Shown here: positions 23,213-33,257 of the stretch, one piece after another
Position numbering within the stretch: position 1 is the first letter of the stretch
Layout of the letters: each line of letters opens with the position of its first letter
The notes under the pieces: model-generated
Databases searched by the model: none
What the model saw: the letters and a program-made list of their open reading frames with translations, nothing else
What the model was told of the DNA's origin: nothing
Program-made: the position numbers and the translations under genes
IMG/VR virus record: IMGVR_UViG_3300033149_001104
Coordinates: 1 to 41,945 of that record
Source: a virus
DNA: 41,945 bases
Direction: 5' to 3' (one strand)

Positions 23213-26200
23213 CTAAACATAACCATCCAACAGTGACATCCTATTCTGTTCCCAAGCATCAACCATAGCTCTAGCCTCATCAGTTTTCACTGTGGTTACA
23301 TAACCAAATACATAGAGGTAGAAATCTAGCTTGGGTGAAATCATACGGAGTTTAGCTCTACCATCAGTTAGTTGGGATTGGTAACCAGATATCAGTTGCA
23401 GGCCAGTGGTTGGGCTAACATAATCTTCTATCTCCTTTTTTCTGGTTAATGTTGTCCCATCAGCATAGTATTCCGCTATGGCAGCCTTCTCAGCCTCGGT
23501 ATATTGTGCTAGGACAATGTTCCTTACAGCCCAATAACCCTTGAGGTATGTGTTAACTACATCCCTGAATTTAGCTTCCAATGGAGTCTCGTTCGTCCTG
23601 ACATATACATCAAATTCTTCCCTTTGGTCCTCAGATAATGCCATCCTAACTGTCTCTCGCTTGATGTAGAAACCAACCCAATCTATATTCTCCTCACCAG
23701 TATATTTATCTTTTACCACCTCAGGCTGTATTGAGTAATATATCCTAAGAATCTCATCAAATGGTGTGCTTGCTGATGGCATTACACCTTTCTGTCTTAA
23801 CTGGTCAATACGCTCCTCCAGGGTTAGGGCAACCTCGGCATATTCAGGCATGGATTTAAGGGAATCAAAGTTGGTCTTGTATTTGTTCCAAACATCAGAA
23901 CTCTTTGATACCCATTCTCTACCATTAAGATGATTTTCTGGTGTTGGCTGTAGAAATCCAGTATCGGCTGTGGTCTGTTCCTCAGTTCTTACCTTTTGCA
24001 ATCCCTCAACATCACGCCAAAACTTATTTGTTTTCATATCCAAATCTGATAATGCTGGTGGTTCAAGTATCACATTTCTACCAAGCCATATTTTATACTC
24101 CCACATTTCATTCATGGCTCTGCGTAGGCTTGGAGACATGATACTAGGACATACATCTGAAGGTTTTAGGTTATGTTTCCAAAGATAATCCTGTTGTTCA
24201 GCGGTGAGGCCAGTTTGGGCTTCTATTAACTCCGTCACCCTACGAAGTGCCTCAACCTGAACCTCTGGTCTATATCTGAATATAGATATATTCTCCATAA
24301 GGACACCTAGCCATGCCCTGTATTGTGCAGCCTCATTCCATAAAGCATCCTTCTCCTCAGCTAATGCTTTCTCCTTTTGCCAAGCATCAATCTCCTCTGG
24401 AGTTAGTTGGCCATTAGCTATCCTCATTTCCATTAGCCTTATGCGTTCATCACTCAAACCCCAGATGGCATATTTACCCTGGCCTATTAAGTGCATGTTT
24501 TCAAATCTTTCTTGCCACAACTCCTGCCCTGATAGACCATCTACAAGGGTTCCACCAGCATCTACCTGGAGCTTATCTATTCTGGTAGCAATGTTATAAT
24601 CCCTAAAATTGTCACTGAATACATGGTCTTGTAGCCACTGTGCGTTCTCTGATACAGCTGGTATAGGTGAGCCAACAAGCACATTAAGTCCTGTCTTGTA
24701 AAATGCTGGTAACGATTCTCCTAGCTTTGGTGGCCTACCTGTGAATATAGGTGATACAACTATAGGAAGCATTATGTGGGCACCAGGGTAAAATCCCCAA
24801 CGCATCATGGCATCTATTGGCTCAGCCATTGGTCCAAGCATTGAGTAGTAGTATGGATAGTCTCTCCTGGTCAATGAGAATGTCAAACCAAATATGGAAC
24901 CCCTGGCAGGATTGAGTTGTATATCGGTTCCTGGTATTGGCACATAGCCAAACTCCGAGTATTCATTATATTTACCCCAAGATGTTAAAACACCTGGCTT
25001 GCGTAGGAATGTTCTGGGCAAGAAAAACCATCTCTGAGATTCATAAGTCCAATATGGGAATATATGCTTCATGGTTGCATCTACCACATTTTGGTGTGTG
25101 TAGTCTGTGTATGCCTTGTAGTAATCCTTCAGAGCCTCATCCCATGCTTCCTGTCTCATCTCATGCCAGTTCTCAAACTCTGGTTTAAACTTTCTAGCTG
25201 GTGCTTTGGGTGCCAGCTTTGGAGGCTTAGCTGGTAACTTAACTGTTTTTATTGCACCTTCGGCAGTAATCTCTTCCAGTTCTACTATCCTATTTGTTGG
25301 TATATCACCAACATAAAACCAACTATGCACATCTTCCAATTCACTGACAGCTCCACGTGCAAGTGGGTCCTCAGACCACACATCAAAACCACTAACATCT
25401 ATCTTAGTTATGTAGGCTGGCTTTCCTTCCAAATCAAGTTTATGTATAACATCAAGTGCATAGTCCTTATCCTGTGTCAAAAACACGGCTTTTTGTCCAC
25501 TGAAGGGAGCAGCTAAATCGGCACGTTGCTGACCACGTATACCATATGACTTAACATCATCAATGTGGCTAGCTGACCCAACATGATACATCACATCAAA
25601 CTGTTTTTTGGCAGGAGCTTTTTCCAATGTTGGTGCAAGTTTTGCAGCGTTAAGGTATTTCTCATTCTCAGCAACAGTAAGACCAAAAGTGGTTGGAGGC
25701 TTAGCTTCCACATGTACAACTTGTGGTTTTTCATAAAGTAATTTCTCCAACTCATCGGCCATACCATCAATCCAGCTAAACAGTGCTTTTTCCTCATCAG
25801 GATACATCTGCTTGGTCTGCTTCAAAATGGTCATATTGTGCTTGATTTCCTCAATCTGCATCAATGCTTTTTGTAATTGAATATCCATATCAGGAGACAT
25901 ATGGATATTGTCCAATACAACATCATATAGCTGGCTCAACTTTTCTCTGGTAACGCCTTTATAAGCAGATGGGTTAGAATTAGCTTTTTGGAACAGAAGT
26001 TCAACAAAGTATTCCCTATCCTGGAATGTTAGAGTCTCAGTTATGGCATTGGTAAGCTCATCAACATTACAATCCAATATCCTGGCAGCGTCAAGTGGAA
26101 CCATAGCCCTGCCTGTGGTATCAACTTCCAGAGGTGTTCTCTTTGGCAGGTTATAATATAGTTGTGCAAAGCTATCACGCATCAGGAAGTCACTACCAAA

Positions 26201-29200
26201 ATACTTGGCATCGGCTGACCTGTAGGCATCCCATACCTCCTTTCTTGCCAATCTAACAGCTTGGTGTGCCTCTGCAGTTCTTTCTTCTTTGGTTAGAGAC
26301 CAAAACGCATCAAGAATGTCACCATCCTTCCTAAGTGCCTCACTTCTAAGGACATCATGTATATCTGCATGTTCCAAGATACGCCTAAATGCATCTTCCT
26401 GTTCTTTAGTAAACTGTGCTGATGGCAGGGAATCAAGTAACTTTTTCCTAATTCTTTGGTTAGATATGGAAATCCTGTCCATAACCTCAAGCATTTCATT
26501 CCGCTCACCTGTCCACAGCTTTCTCATTGCACCATACTTCCCAGCGTTAATAAGTTCACCAGCCTTCTCATGGGTTTGGCTCATAAGTCTATGAGGCACA
26601 TGTCCACTTGTGTCCTCCATAATAACTAGATGTTGGTATGCCTGCATAAACTCATCTGGTGTGGTTATTGTTTCATTGGCAAGTTTCTCAGCTATATATT
26701 CAAATTGGTCAACAACCACATGTGGATGTGAATGTAAGCTGGAAGTTGTTATACGGCTTAAACCTTCACAGTATCTGTCTATGTCATCCATAGCTCTACC
26801 AGTTACTATTTCGTTTTCAGCCCATGTCCTTGCTTCTGGAACAAGCTCATGTGCGTCATGGAGTATATCCATTTGCCTATCAATGTCCAGAGTCTGTGAT
26901 GTCACCTTCTTCTTCATACCTCTTACAAGGTCTGGTTCACCAGTAGATAGTCTAAGGAACGCCTCATCCTTTAGTGATTTAGAACTAAGACCACGGATTG
27001 AAGGTGGTTTCCTGATGATATTATTCAGTTCCCTAAGAACATTCCTGCCTGCTACATTCTCTAGCCTGGCTGCAAAGTATTCCAAAGATTTCCTGGTTAC
27101 AAAGTTTCTACGGAAGGCATTACCCCAAATAGCACTCAGGTCAATCCATTTCCTACCAAGCCACTCCGTAAACTCTTTGCCAGCAATATGTTTACCAACT
27201 ATAGGTATATGTTTAACACTTTGTGGTATCTTGCCTGGTAAGAAACTGACAGCGTTCTCCCTTCCTGGAACTGTACGAATCATACCTTGTACATCTGATG
27301 CTCCAGCAGTAAGTAATCCCAAATCACCAACATTTATTCTCCATGTGGCTAGCCTGAAATTATCCATAGTCAGCTGGCGTGGCAACACACCTTCTATTAT
27401 ACTACGGAACATATCCTCAAAAGCATTCCATACAGGGTATGCTGAGAATCCAAGATATGCCTCCGCCATTGGGCGGACAAAATATCTATCAATGATATTA
27501 CGCCAAATGGTGGTATCCTTCTGTGCTACCCAGTTCCTAAGACCTGCGGTGAATCCAGATTGCATCCTTGACATGGCATACTGTGAACGAACCTGTGATG
27601 TTATTATTTTACCCTGTTGAGTAACCATGGCACTAAGAATTGATTGTGGTGTTTCCAACTTTTCAAGGAGTTTAAGTCTGGCACTAAACTGATTTGTGTG
27701 TTTGCCTATAAGGAGAACAGCTTTATCCAGAGCACTTGGTTTATCAATGGCCTTTAGCTCCCTAAGGATGAGTTTACCACCAGCTTCCTTCGACATCCTA
27801 CCAATAAGGACATCATATACAAAATTGTTTATATTATCCACTATGTCACTGGTAACCTCACTGAATAACAATTTACCATCAAGTTGCTTTGTCCATCTGG
27901 CAATGTCATCAACAGTTAGTGGAGTAATCTCAGTCATAAGCCTACCAAACTCGGCATAAAAGTCGGTAGCACCTATGGTTGCCTTGTCTGGATGTTTCCT
28001 GTAATAATCAATGGAGAATTTAATGGCCTCTATTATCTGTTCCCTTGTGGTTGTCTTACCAAATATAGCTCCAGAATGTCCTTCTATGGCTGTCTTTGCA
28101 ATGGATAGAAAGTGGCCACGCTCATATGAAATAGTTTGTCCAGCTGTTTTGGGAATTCTAACCATCCAGCCTTTTATTATATCAAATGGTAAACCCATGA
28201 CATAGTTGAATCCTCTTTCAAATGAGGCTGTCATTCTACCAAGCCTTGTAACCGCTGTGCCAAATTTACCTAGCCTGGGTATTGCCCCTATACCTTTCAA
28301 TGCTTTTGGAACAAGTCCAACACCGACATATGTAAGTGGGTCAGTGATTACTTCCAAAGCTAGTTTAGCACCCCAATTTATATCCCATTCCTCCCATGCC
28401 TTGCTGTATGCCATCCACCAATTATCCGTAGCTCTAGCCTCATCATATAACTTCTCATAGCTATGGATAGCCATGTCCTCAGTTTTATCACCATGAACCT
28501 TTCTAAGAATAATACCATTAGGTGTATATGGTGCTAGGTGCATTATCTGGGACACAATAAGTCCTGTTAAAGGATAATTATAATACTTTAGATACGGCTT
28601 CACAATGTCAGCTATTACCTGTAGTGGCTGCATAGCTACCAATGCTAACTTCTGCTTGGCTGATAACTTAGGCATTTCCCATTCAGCCCTACCTGCTAGG
28701 ACATCGTCTATCTGCTGTTGCTGGTCTTGCCAAGCCTGTGATACGAGTGTCACCATATCATCATATTCAATAGCCATGGCAAGCTGTTCCTCAGTAAGAC
28801 CAGATTTATAAGCAGCGTCCAACAAATCAGCATCGGTTAAGCCTTCAGGAAGTTCAGGCAACTCAACTTCCTTTTGAAGCCACCTGACCATCTCCTCAAC
28901 TGTGGTTAGGTGTATACCTTTGAACTTTGGTCTAGTTTCTAAAGGCTCAGTAATAAACTGCTCAACAGCTTCCCGTTCCTCAGGTGAAATTTCAAGCCAA
29001 CTAGGTGTCTCACCTTCTGCAGGTTTTGCTGACATCATCTGTTCCCACTCACTCCTAGCCAGTGCTATATCCTCAGAAGATAACGTGCCTTCTGAAATGT
29101 TACCATACACATTGGACATATATTTATCAAAGTTAGTTTCACCCATTTCAATCATGGCTGGTGCTGTCTGGTAGAATAAGGAAAAGAAATCTGCACGGTT

Positions 29201-29488
29201 CTTCTTTAGCATAGCTTCCTCACCAAACACAAGCTGTTCCTCTACAGCCTTCTGCTGTTCCAATTCTGGAGCTGCAATAGTCCCAGTATACACCTCACCA
29301 GATGGTGTATACTGCAGTCCTTTGGTTGAGGCCCTCATTAGGTATGATAAAAACTTTTTCCATCCAGAAAGTGGTTGTTGTAATTGCTGAGCCTTTTCAT
29401 AGGACTCATTTGTTTTCTTTGTCCAGAATTGTGACTCCTGTAACCATTTATTTATCTTGTCTGTAAAGTCACCCATTACATCAGGCAT
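23213..29488 (-). CDS. Giant polyvalent/ejection protein with ART-like domain, 2,091 residues
   Basis: At 6.3 kb this single gene fills 15% of the genome between portal and scaffold, where other phages keep MuF-type or internal virion proteins. Features in order: helical N-terminus; a hydrophobic region around 290-330; VITDPLTYVGVG near 380, a hallmark I recall from large internal proteins; long helical stretches; an ADP-ribosyltransferase-like segment at about 1300-1395 (YHVGSASH, GIRGQ, AVFLTQDKDYA, WFYVGDIPTNRIVELEEI); HIFPYWTYESQRWFF near 1470; helical C-terminus. It is probably packaged in the capsid and injected with the DNA. Catalytic identity of the ART-like part is not proven. Confidence 0.65.
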   Translation of the reverse strand: MPDVMGDFTDKINKWLQESQFWTKKTNESYEKAQQLQQPLSGWKKFLSYLMRASTKGLQYTPSGEVYTGTIAAPELEQQKAVEEQLVFGEEAMLKKNRADFFSLFYQTAPAMIEMGETNFDKYMSNVYGNISEGTLSSEDIALARSEWEQMMSAKPAEGETPSWLEISPEEREAVEQFITEPLETRPKFKGIHLTTVEEMVRWLQKEVELPELPEGLTDADLLDAAYKSGLTEEQLAMAIEYDDMVTLVSQAWQDQQQQIDDVLAGRAEWEMPKLSAKQKLALVAMQPLQVIADIVKPYLKYYNYPLTGLIVSQIMHLAPYTPNGIILRKVHGDKTEDMAIHSYEKLYDEARATDNWWMAYSKAWEEWDINWGAKLALEVITDPLTYVGVGLVPKALKGIGAIPRLGKFGTAVTRLGRMTASFERGFNYVMGLPFDIIKGWMVRIPKTAGQTISYERGHFLSIAKTAIEGHSGAIFGKTTTREQIIEAIKFSIDYYRKHPDKATIGATDFYAEFGRLMTEITPLTVDDIARWTKQLDGKLLFSEVTSDIVDNINNFVYDVLIGRMSKEAGGKLILRELKAIDKPSALDKAVLLIGKHTNQFSARLKLLEKLETPQSILSAMVTQQGKIITSQVRSQYAMSRMQSGFTAGLRNWVAQKDTTIWRNIIDRYFVRPMAEAYLGFSAYPVWNAFEDMFRSIIEGVLPRQLTMDNFRLATWRINVGDLGLLTAGASDVQGMIRTVPGRENAVSFLPGKIPQSVKHIPIVGKHIAGKEFTEWLGRKWIDLSAIWGNAFRRNFVTRKSLEYFAARLENVAGRNVLRELNNIIRKPPSIRGLSSKSLKDEAFLRLSTGEPDLVRGMKKKVTSQTLDIDRQMDILHDAHELVPEARTWAENEIVTGRAMDDIDRYCEGLSRITTSSLHSHPHVVVDQFEYIAEKLANETITTPDEFMQAYQHLVIMEDTSGHVPHRLMSQTHEKAGELINAGKYGAMRKLWTGERNEMLEVMDRISISNQRIRKKLLDSLPSAQFTKEQEDAFRRILEHADIHDVLRSEALRKDGDILDAFWSLTKEERTAEAHQAVRLARKEVWDAYRSADAKYFGSDFLMRDSFAQLYYNLPKRTPLEVDTTGRAMVPLDAARILDCNVDELTNAITETLTFQDREYFVELLFQKANSNPSAYKGVTREKLSQLYDVVLDNIHMSPDMDIQLQKALMQIEEIKHNMTILKQTKQMYPDEEKALFSWIDGMADELEKLLYEKPQVVHVEAKPPTTFGLTVAENEKYLNAAKLAPTLEKAPAKKQFDVMYHVGSASHIDDVKSYGIRGQQRADLAAPFSGQKAVFLTQDKDYALDVIHKLDLEGKPAYITKIDVSGFDVWSEDPLARGAVSELEDVHSWFYVGDIPTNRIVELEEITAEGAIKTVKLPAKPPKLAPKAPARKFKPEFENWHEMRQEAWDEALKDYYKAYTDYTHQNVVDATMKHIFPYWTYESQRWFFLPRTFLRKPGVLTSWGKYNEYSEFGYVPIPGTDIQLNPARGSIFGLTFSLTRRDYPYYYSMLGPMAEPIDAMMRWGFYPGAHIMLPIVVSPIFTGRPPKLGESLPAFYKTGLNVLVGSPIPAVSENAQWLQDHVFSDNFRDYNIATRIDKLQVDAGGTLVDGLSGQELWQERFENMHLIGQGKYAIWGLSDERIRLMEMRIANGQLTPEEIDAWQKEKALAEEKDALWNEAAQYRAWLGVLMENISIFRYRPEVQVEALRRVTELIEAQTGLTAEQQDYLWKHNLKPSDVCPSIMSPSLRRAMNEMWEYKIWLGRNVILEPPALSDLDMKTNKFWRDVEGLQKVRTEEQTTADTGFLQPTPENHLNGREWVSKSSDVWNKYKTNFDSLKSMPEYAEVALTLEERIDQLRQKGVMPSASTPFDEILRIYYSIQPEVVKDKYTGEENIDWVGFYIKRETVRMALSEDQREEFDVYVRTNETPLEAKFRDVVNTYLKGYWAVRNIVLAQYTEAEKAAIAEYYADGTTLTRKKEIEDYVSPTTGLQLISGYQSQLTDGRAKLRMISPKLDFYLYVFGYVTTVKTDEARAMVDAWEQNRMSLLDGYV

Positions 29489-31167
29489 TATTTACCTCCA
29501 TAACCTTCAGGTATTTGGTATTCTTCCATTGGTGCTGCTTCTCTTCCCTCAACTGGTTGCATGGGTTGGCCTTGGCCAGGTTGTATCTGTCTTTGTGGTT
29601 GGCTACCAATCTGAGCTTGTAGGGCATCTGCAGCCTTAGAAAACAGGTTTGAAGTGCTAATATCACCAGCCTCCTTGGAGATTTTAGCCTGTTCTCTGTA
29701 AGCCAGAACCTGTGCTATGATTTGTGCCACCTCATTTGACATAGCATCATCCACATTATTGAGTGCTTGTTCCCTCGTTGGGTCTTTTACTTCTGGGAAT
29801 AGCATGTCTGTAACCCTTGGGAAGCTAAGACGATAGGTCGGGTTAAGCATCCTGGCCACTGTAGCTCTTTGTACTAAGCTACCAGGAATTTCTATATTAT
29901 GTTTAACCTCAAATTCAATGTCATCTGGCAAATCCTTTGGCATTTTAAACCCATATGGTCTCAATCTTCTTGACTTTATCTCATTATACCAGAAATTATC
30001 AATGCTGGATAATAGTGTTACAAGACCAAGACTGTATGGTGCCAGGACACTTAATGCAGCGGAGCTTATCTGTGAGGCGAGGTAACCAGACATTTGTTGT
30101 TGGATGTTTCCATGTAGTATCCATGGGAATAGCCCACGCTGTATACGATTGGCATAATCCATCAATATAGTCCTTGTTTCCACTGGTATAGGCACAGTTG
30201 GTAATGGCATAACATCTTCTTCTGGAGTGCCTCTGAATATAGCACCACGCTTAAACATTCTTTCTGGCTGTAGTATTCCTTTAGAGCTACGAGATTTCTC
30301 AAACCAGCGAGGATTTGCTGAATCTCTGACCAACTGCTGGATGAAACTCTGCATTTTGTTATTATTGTTAAACTCATCCTCATTTACAGCCACTATGGAT
30401 TCCCCAAAATGCTTTTGCCATGATTTACCTGTGGTTATAACTCCATTATCGGGTAAACCACTGACTGGTGACACAAAGACTGGTATGATATTTGCTACCT
30501 GGTCGTCTTTGGGTATCTTAGATTTTGGCCTGGCTAACTTGTCCCCTATGACCAATGAATTAACAACGTCGCCATCCTCATCAATCTGGAATAGATTATA
30601 CACAATCACATCACTTTTTGGGGTTACTGGGAATGTGATACCATACTTCTTAGCTTTCCTCACCGCAGCCATTGGTTTTAAGGGATATATATGTGCACAG
30701 GCTTCCAAGCCACTTTCACCATATTCTGGGAATACATTGGCTGGGTGCCATATCTCAGCCTGTAGTTCGTCGTTGTTAGCATATACGAATATGGAATACC
30801 AACCAGTAGCAAGCATATATCCTAAAACCCTACGTAGCCAGGATTGTCTTCCTTTTCTTGCTTCTTCCTTCTCAATTTTGTTCCAACGACGTTCAATATA
30901 AGACTCCAGGTAGCTGGTGCCAACAATCTCTGGCTTTTCAAGACCTTCAATGTCTATTTTATGGGACATGGTTGCACTGACAAGAAGATGCAGTGCCAGG
31001 TTATAGCCAGTTCTTGGGTCATTGGTTATAACACTCTCCATATCCTCCTGCTCCAGATTGTTGGTCAGTAAGAGCAAATCATACCATTTCTTAAACTGTT
31101 GGTTTCTAACAGACCAAAAATCCCTTAATTCATTACATCTGGCTATACATTCTGTTACTCCATTCAT
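29488..31167 (-). CDS. Portal protein
   Basis: 559 residues between the large terminase and the head genes. Typical features are an N-terminal helical region, a central wing (GWYSIFVYANN, AEIWHPANVFPEYGESG), a crown-side helical segment (YANRIQRGLFPWILHGNIQ, QMSGYLASQISSAALSVLAP) and a Gln/Pro-rich tail. Twelve copies form the DNA entry/exit ring at one capsid vertex. Its stop overlaps the giant gene's ATG as TAATG, so the two are made together. Confidence 0.8.
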   Translation of the reverse strand: MNGVTECIARCNELRDFWSVRNQQFKKWYDLLLLTNNLEQEDMESVITNDPRTGYNLALHLLVSATMSHKIDIEGLEKPEIVGTSYLESYIERRWNKIEKEEARKGRQSWLRRVLGYMLATGWYSIFVYANNDELQAEIWHPANVFPEYGESGLEACAHIYPLKPMAAVRKAKKYGITFPVTPKSDVIVYNLFQIDEDGDVVNSLVIGDKLARPKSKIPKDDQVANIIPVFVSPVSGLPDNGVITTGKSWQKHFGESIVAVNEDEFNNNNKMQSFIQQLVRDSANPRWFEKSRSSKGILQPERMFKRGAIFRGTPEEDVMPLPTVPIPVETRTILMDYANRIQRGLFPWILHGNIQQQMSGYLASQISSAALSVLAPYSLGLVTLLSSIDNFWYNEIKSRRLRPYGFKMPKDLPDDIEFEVKHNIEIPGSLVQRATVARMLNPTYRLSFPRVTDMLFPEVKDPTREQALNNVDDAMSNEVAQIIAQVLAYREQAKISKEAGDISTSNLFSKAADALQAQIGSQPQRQIQPGQGQPMQPVEGREAAPMEEYQIPEGYGGK

Positions 31168-31406
31168 ATTAAACCTCCTAATTTCAGTATGATAAATATA
31201 CCACCAAGTAGAACAAATGTGCTAACCCATAAGCCAATTGGCCTGCCTATGGTATAATAGTGCCATTCATCCTCCAATGGATTCTCATAGTTAACTGGCA
31301 TCTGCATACCTTTCCTGAAAAACATTGCTCCTTCAGCAAAGCCTATTAGAAAAGCATGTCTCTCGTTGGATGTATTAAGAAACTCCTTACACATTACCAT
31401 CTCCAT
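31164..31406 (-). CDS. Membrane-anchored 80-residue protein
   Basis: The ATG overlaps the end of the large terminase gene by 13 bases. A polar N-terminal half (ERHAFLIGFAEGAMFFRKGM) is followed by one C-terminal transmembrane helix (LWVSTFVLLGGIFIILKLGGLI). It lies between terminase and portal, an unusual place for a membrane protein, and might be a lysis or virion-membrane factor. No family is recognised. Confidence 0.55.
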   Translation of the reverse strand: MEMVMCKEFLNTSNERHAFLIGFAEGAMFFRKGMQMPVNYENPLEDEWHYYTIGRPIGLWVSTFVLLGGIFIILKLGGLI

Positions 31407-32959
31407 CCTGAGCTTCCTACATAACCTCTACTTACTGGTTTTGTATCCCTACATACCAGAGCAATACAAACTGAATCATGTATGTCATCCATACCAACTG
31501 ATATAGCTTGCTCACCAGCTAATCTTATATTCCTACACTGGCTAATATATTCAATATCATGGACTATCATGTCTGGAAGCATCCTGGCATTGGTTGACAG
31601 CATGAAGTCTTTAGTTTTTGGACTTGTATACCAACCGAGTTCACTGCTTTCTCTACCACTAACTATATCCCTTCTATAGTATAAATTTGGATAATCCTTC
31701 ATTAGTGGAGCTAAAGCCATGCCATGTGAGTTAGCCTCCCAGACTATTGTAGACCAGTTATAGTATCTACCTATGTCCCATGCTATGTCCTTAGTTACCT
31801 CTGGAGTCCATAGACCTGCTGCCCTGGCACATAGTTTTGGAATTTCTTTACCATCATCCTCATCAAAGGTTAGTACAGACATTGCTGTTTGGGTAACTTT
31901 GCCCTGTCCAGGGTCAATTGCTAAAATATACCATCTATCCTTTTCTGGCGGATACCATATATCTGCATGGAATTTATGTATCTCTGCTGGAAAACAATCC
32001 TTAGCCTTGTCATTTAACATATCTGGGTCATAATACATATCCCCAGTAGCTAGGAAACAATCCACGTCGTTCTCTGGGTATTCCTGTTGGAATAGTCTAC
32101 GAATTTCACCAGAACGTCTAAGACTCTCCATTTCAAATATACTATATCTTCTCCAACGAATTTGGTCTTCAGTCAGATTGAAATTATCTACAAGTGCCTT
32201 TTCCTCAAGATTTAACTTTAATGGCTTATCCAAGCCTAGCCTGGCAATGACTTCTTTCCTGTATAGGTGTAATCTATCTGGTGTTATTGAGTACTCTGGA
32301 TGGTCAAACCACCTATAGAAATGTGGAGTAAACACAGACATATTCTCCTTCGCTAACCTATACATACCACAGAAATCGTTATCTTCACCATTTGGAGTGG
32401 ATAGAACATCAATAGTACCATCTGGAGGAACACGCTTCATTGCTGGCATAAATATCCTCTCAATGGCTCCTGGTTCCCAAAAAGCAAGCTCATCAGCGAT
32501 AAGATGGTGGATGGTCTCAGCCCTACCTGCCACAAATGACCTGGCAGAACTTATATACATGGAACTATGGATGGAAGGAAACGTTTTCTCATATGAGGAC
32601 CTATGATGCATCTGTGGCCAACCAGGTATTTGTAAGGAATTAACTGTATTATAGAAGAACTGGGCTTTATCCAGTAACCTCTGGGTTATAAATTCCTCAA
32701 ATGCAATAAGGACAGTGTTGGTGCCTGGTGTGGTCACTGTGTCAATCATCCTTTCAGCGAGAATAAGTGATGACATACCAACCTGTGCTGGCTTGACATA
32801 AATGTCCCTACCAGATTGGTTAGCCAGGACATCAGCTTGTATAGGATTTAGAATAAATGGAATCCTATTACAAGACTTGTCCTCTATAACCAGCAATGTT
32901 TCTATGAACTTCCTCTTATCCTTGATAAGGGAAGCAAATACCTCGGTTTGTGTTGACAT
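31394..32959 (-). CDS. terL: Terminase large subunit
   Basis: 521 residues. ATPase: P-loop-like KPAQVGMSS (56-64) and Walker B HHLIADE (Asp156, Glu157). Nuclease (RNase H-like): Asp349 in LAIDPGQGK, Glu408 in VWEANSHG and Asp492/Asp495 in DDIHDS. The motor pumps DNA through the portal and the nuclease cuts concatemers. The start is set by the TAATG overlap with the preceding small basic gene. Confidence 0.9.
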   Translation of the reverse strand: MSTQTEVFASLIKDKRKFIETLLVIEDKSCNRIPFILNPIQADVLANQSGRDIYVKPAQVGMSSLILAERMIDTVTTPGTNTVLIAFEEFITQRLLDKAQFFYNTVNSLQIPGWPQMHHRSSYEKTFPSIHSSMYISSARSFVAGRAETIHHLIADELAFWEPGAIERIFMPAMKRVPPDGTIDVLSTPNGEDNDFCGMYRLAKENMSVFTPHFYRWFDHPEYSITPDRLHLYRKEVIARLGLDKPLKLNLEEKALVDNFNLTEDQIRWRRYSIFEMESLRRSGEIRRLFQQEYPENDVDCFLATGDMYYDPDMLNDKAKDCFPAEIHKFHADIWYPPEKDRWYILAIDPGQGKVTQTAMSVLTFDEDDGKEIPKLCARAAGLWTPEVTKDIAWDIGRYYNWSTIVWEANSHGMALAPLMKDYPNLYYRRDIVSGRESSELGWYTSPKTKDFMLSTNARMLPDMIVHDIEYISQCRNIRLAGEQAISVGMDDIHDSVCIALVCRDTKPVSRGYVGSSGWRW

Positions 32960-33066
32960 TATTTTGCTTTGTATGGTTTACCTATTGGTCCATGACCTTT
33001 GCCTCGGCCTAGACCTCTGCCTTTGCCACCACTACGGATTTTGCTGCCTGGACATGGTTTAGCCAT
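32959..33066 (-). CDS. Gly/Lys/Arg-rich 35-residue peptide
   Basis: A very small gene coupled by TAATG overlaps on both sides. The peptide starts MAKPCPGSKIRSGGKGRGLG and is almost entirely Gly, Lys, Arg and Pro, suggesting binding to nucleic acid or to the packaging motor. It lies immediately before terL, where tiny basic proteins recur in uncultured phages. It is too short to assign. Confidence 0.55.
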   Translation of the reverse strand: MAKPCPGSKIRSGGKGRGLGRGKGHGPIGKPYKAK

Positions 33067-33245
33067 TACCTTCTCCTCATTCTTCTTAGTGTTAAGGCAA
33101 GTCTAGCACGCCTACCAAGTGTTCCCTTCGCCCTGGCAGCCTTGCGAAGTCTGGATACAGGAATCTTCTTACCCTTCGGCACACCAAGTTGTTTGTGAAG
33201 GGCACCTGGATGCTTGATGGCTTTTTGAATCCATTTCTTTGCCAT
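33066..33245 (-). CDS. Basic 59-residue protein, terminase-linked
   Basis: The product starts MAKKWIQKAIKHPGALHKQL, continues LGVPKGKKIPVSRLRKAARA and ends in an Arg-rich helix (GRRARLALTLRRMRRR). I recall the KWIQKAIKxPGAL opening as recurring in phage proteins near terminase genes. The charge suggests DNA binding during packaging. It has a ggaggtgta SD and is coupled to the next gene by TAATG. Confidence 0.6.
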   Translation of the reverse strand: MAKKWIQKAIKHPGALHKQLGVPKGKKIPVSRLRKAARAKGTLGRRARLALTLRRMRRR

Positions 33246-33257
33246 TTTACACCTCCT

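Noticed and set aside
26610-27620. A 336-codon open frame on the plus strand opposite the giant protein gene
   Set aside because: It is antisense to a well supported gene, rich in Ser/Leu/Pro from reversed codons, has no ribosome site and no recognised domain.
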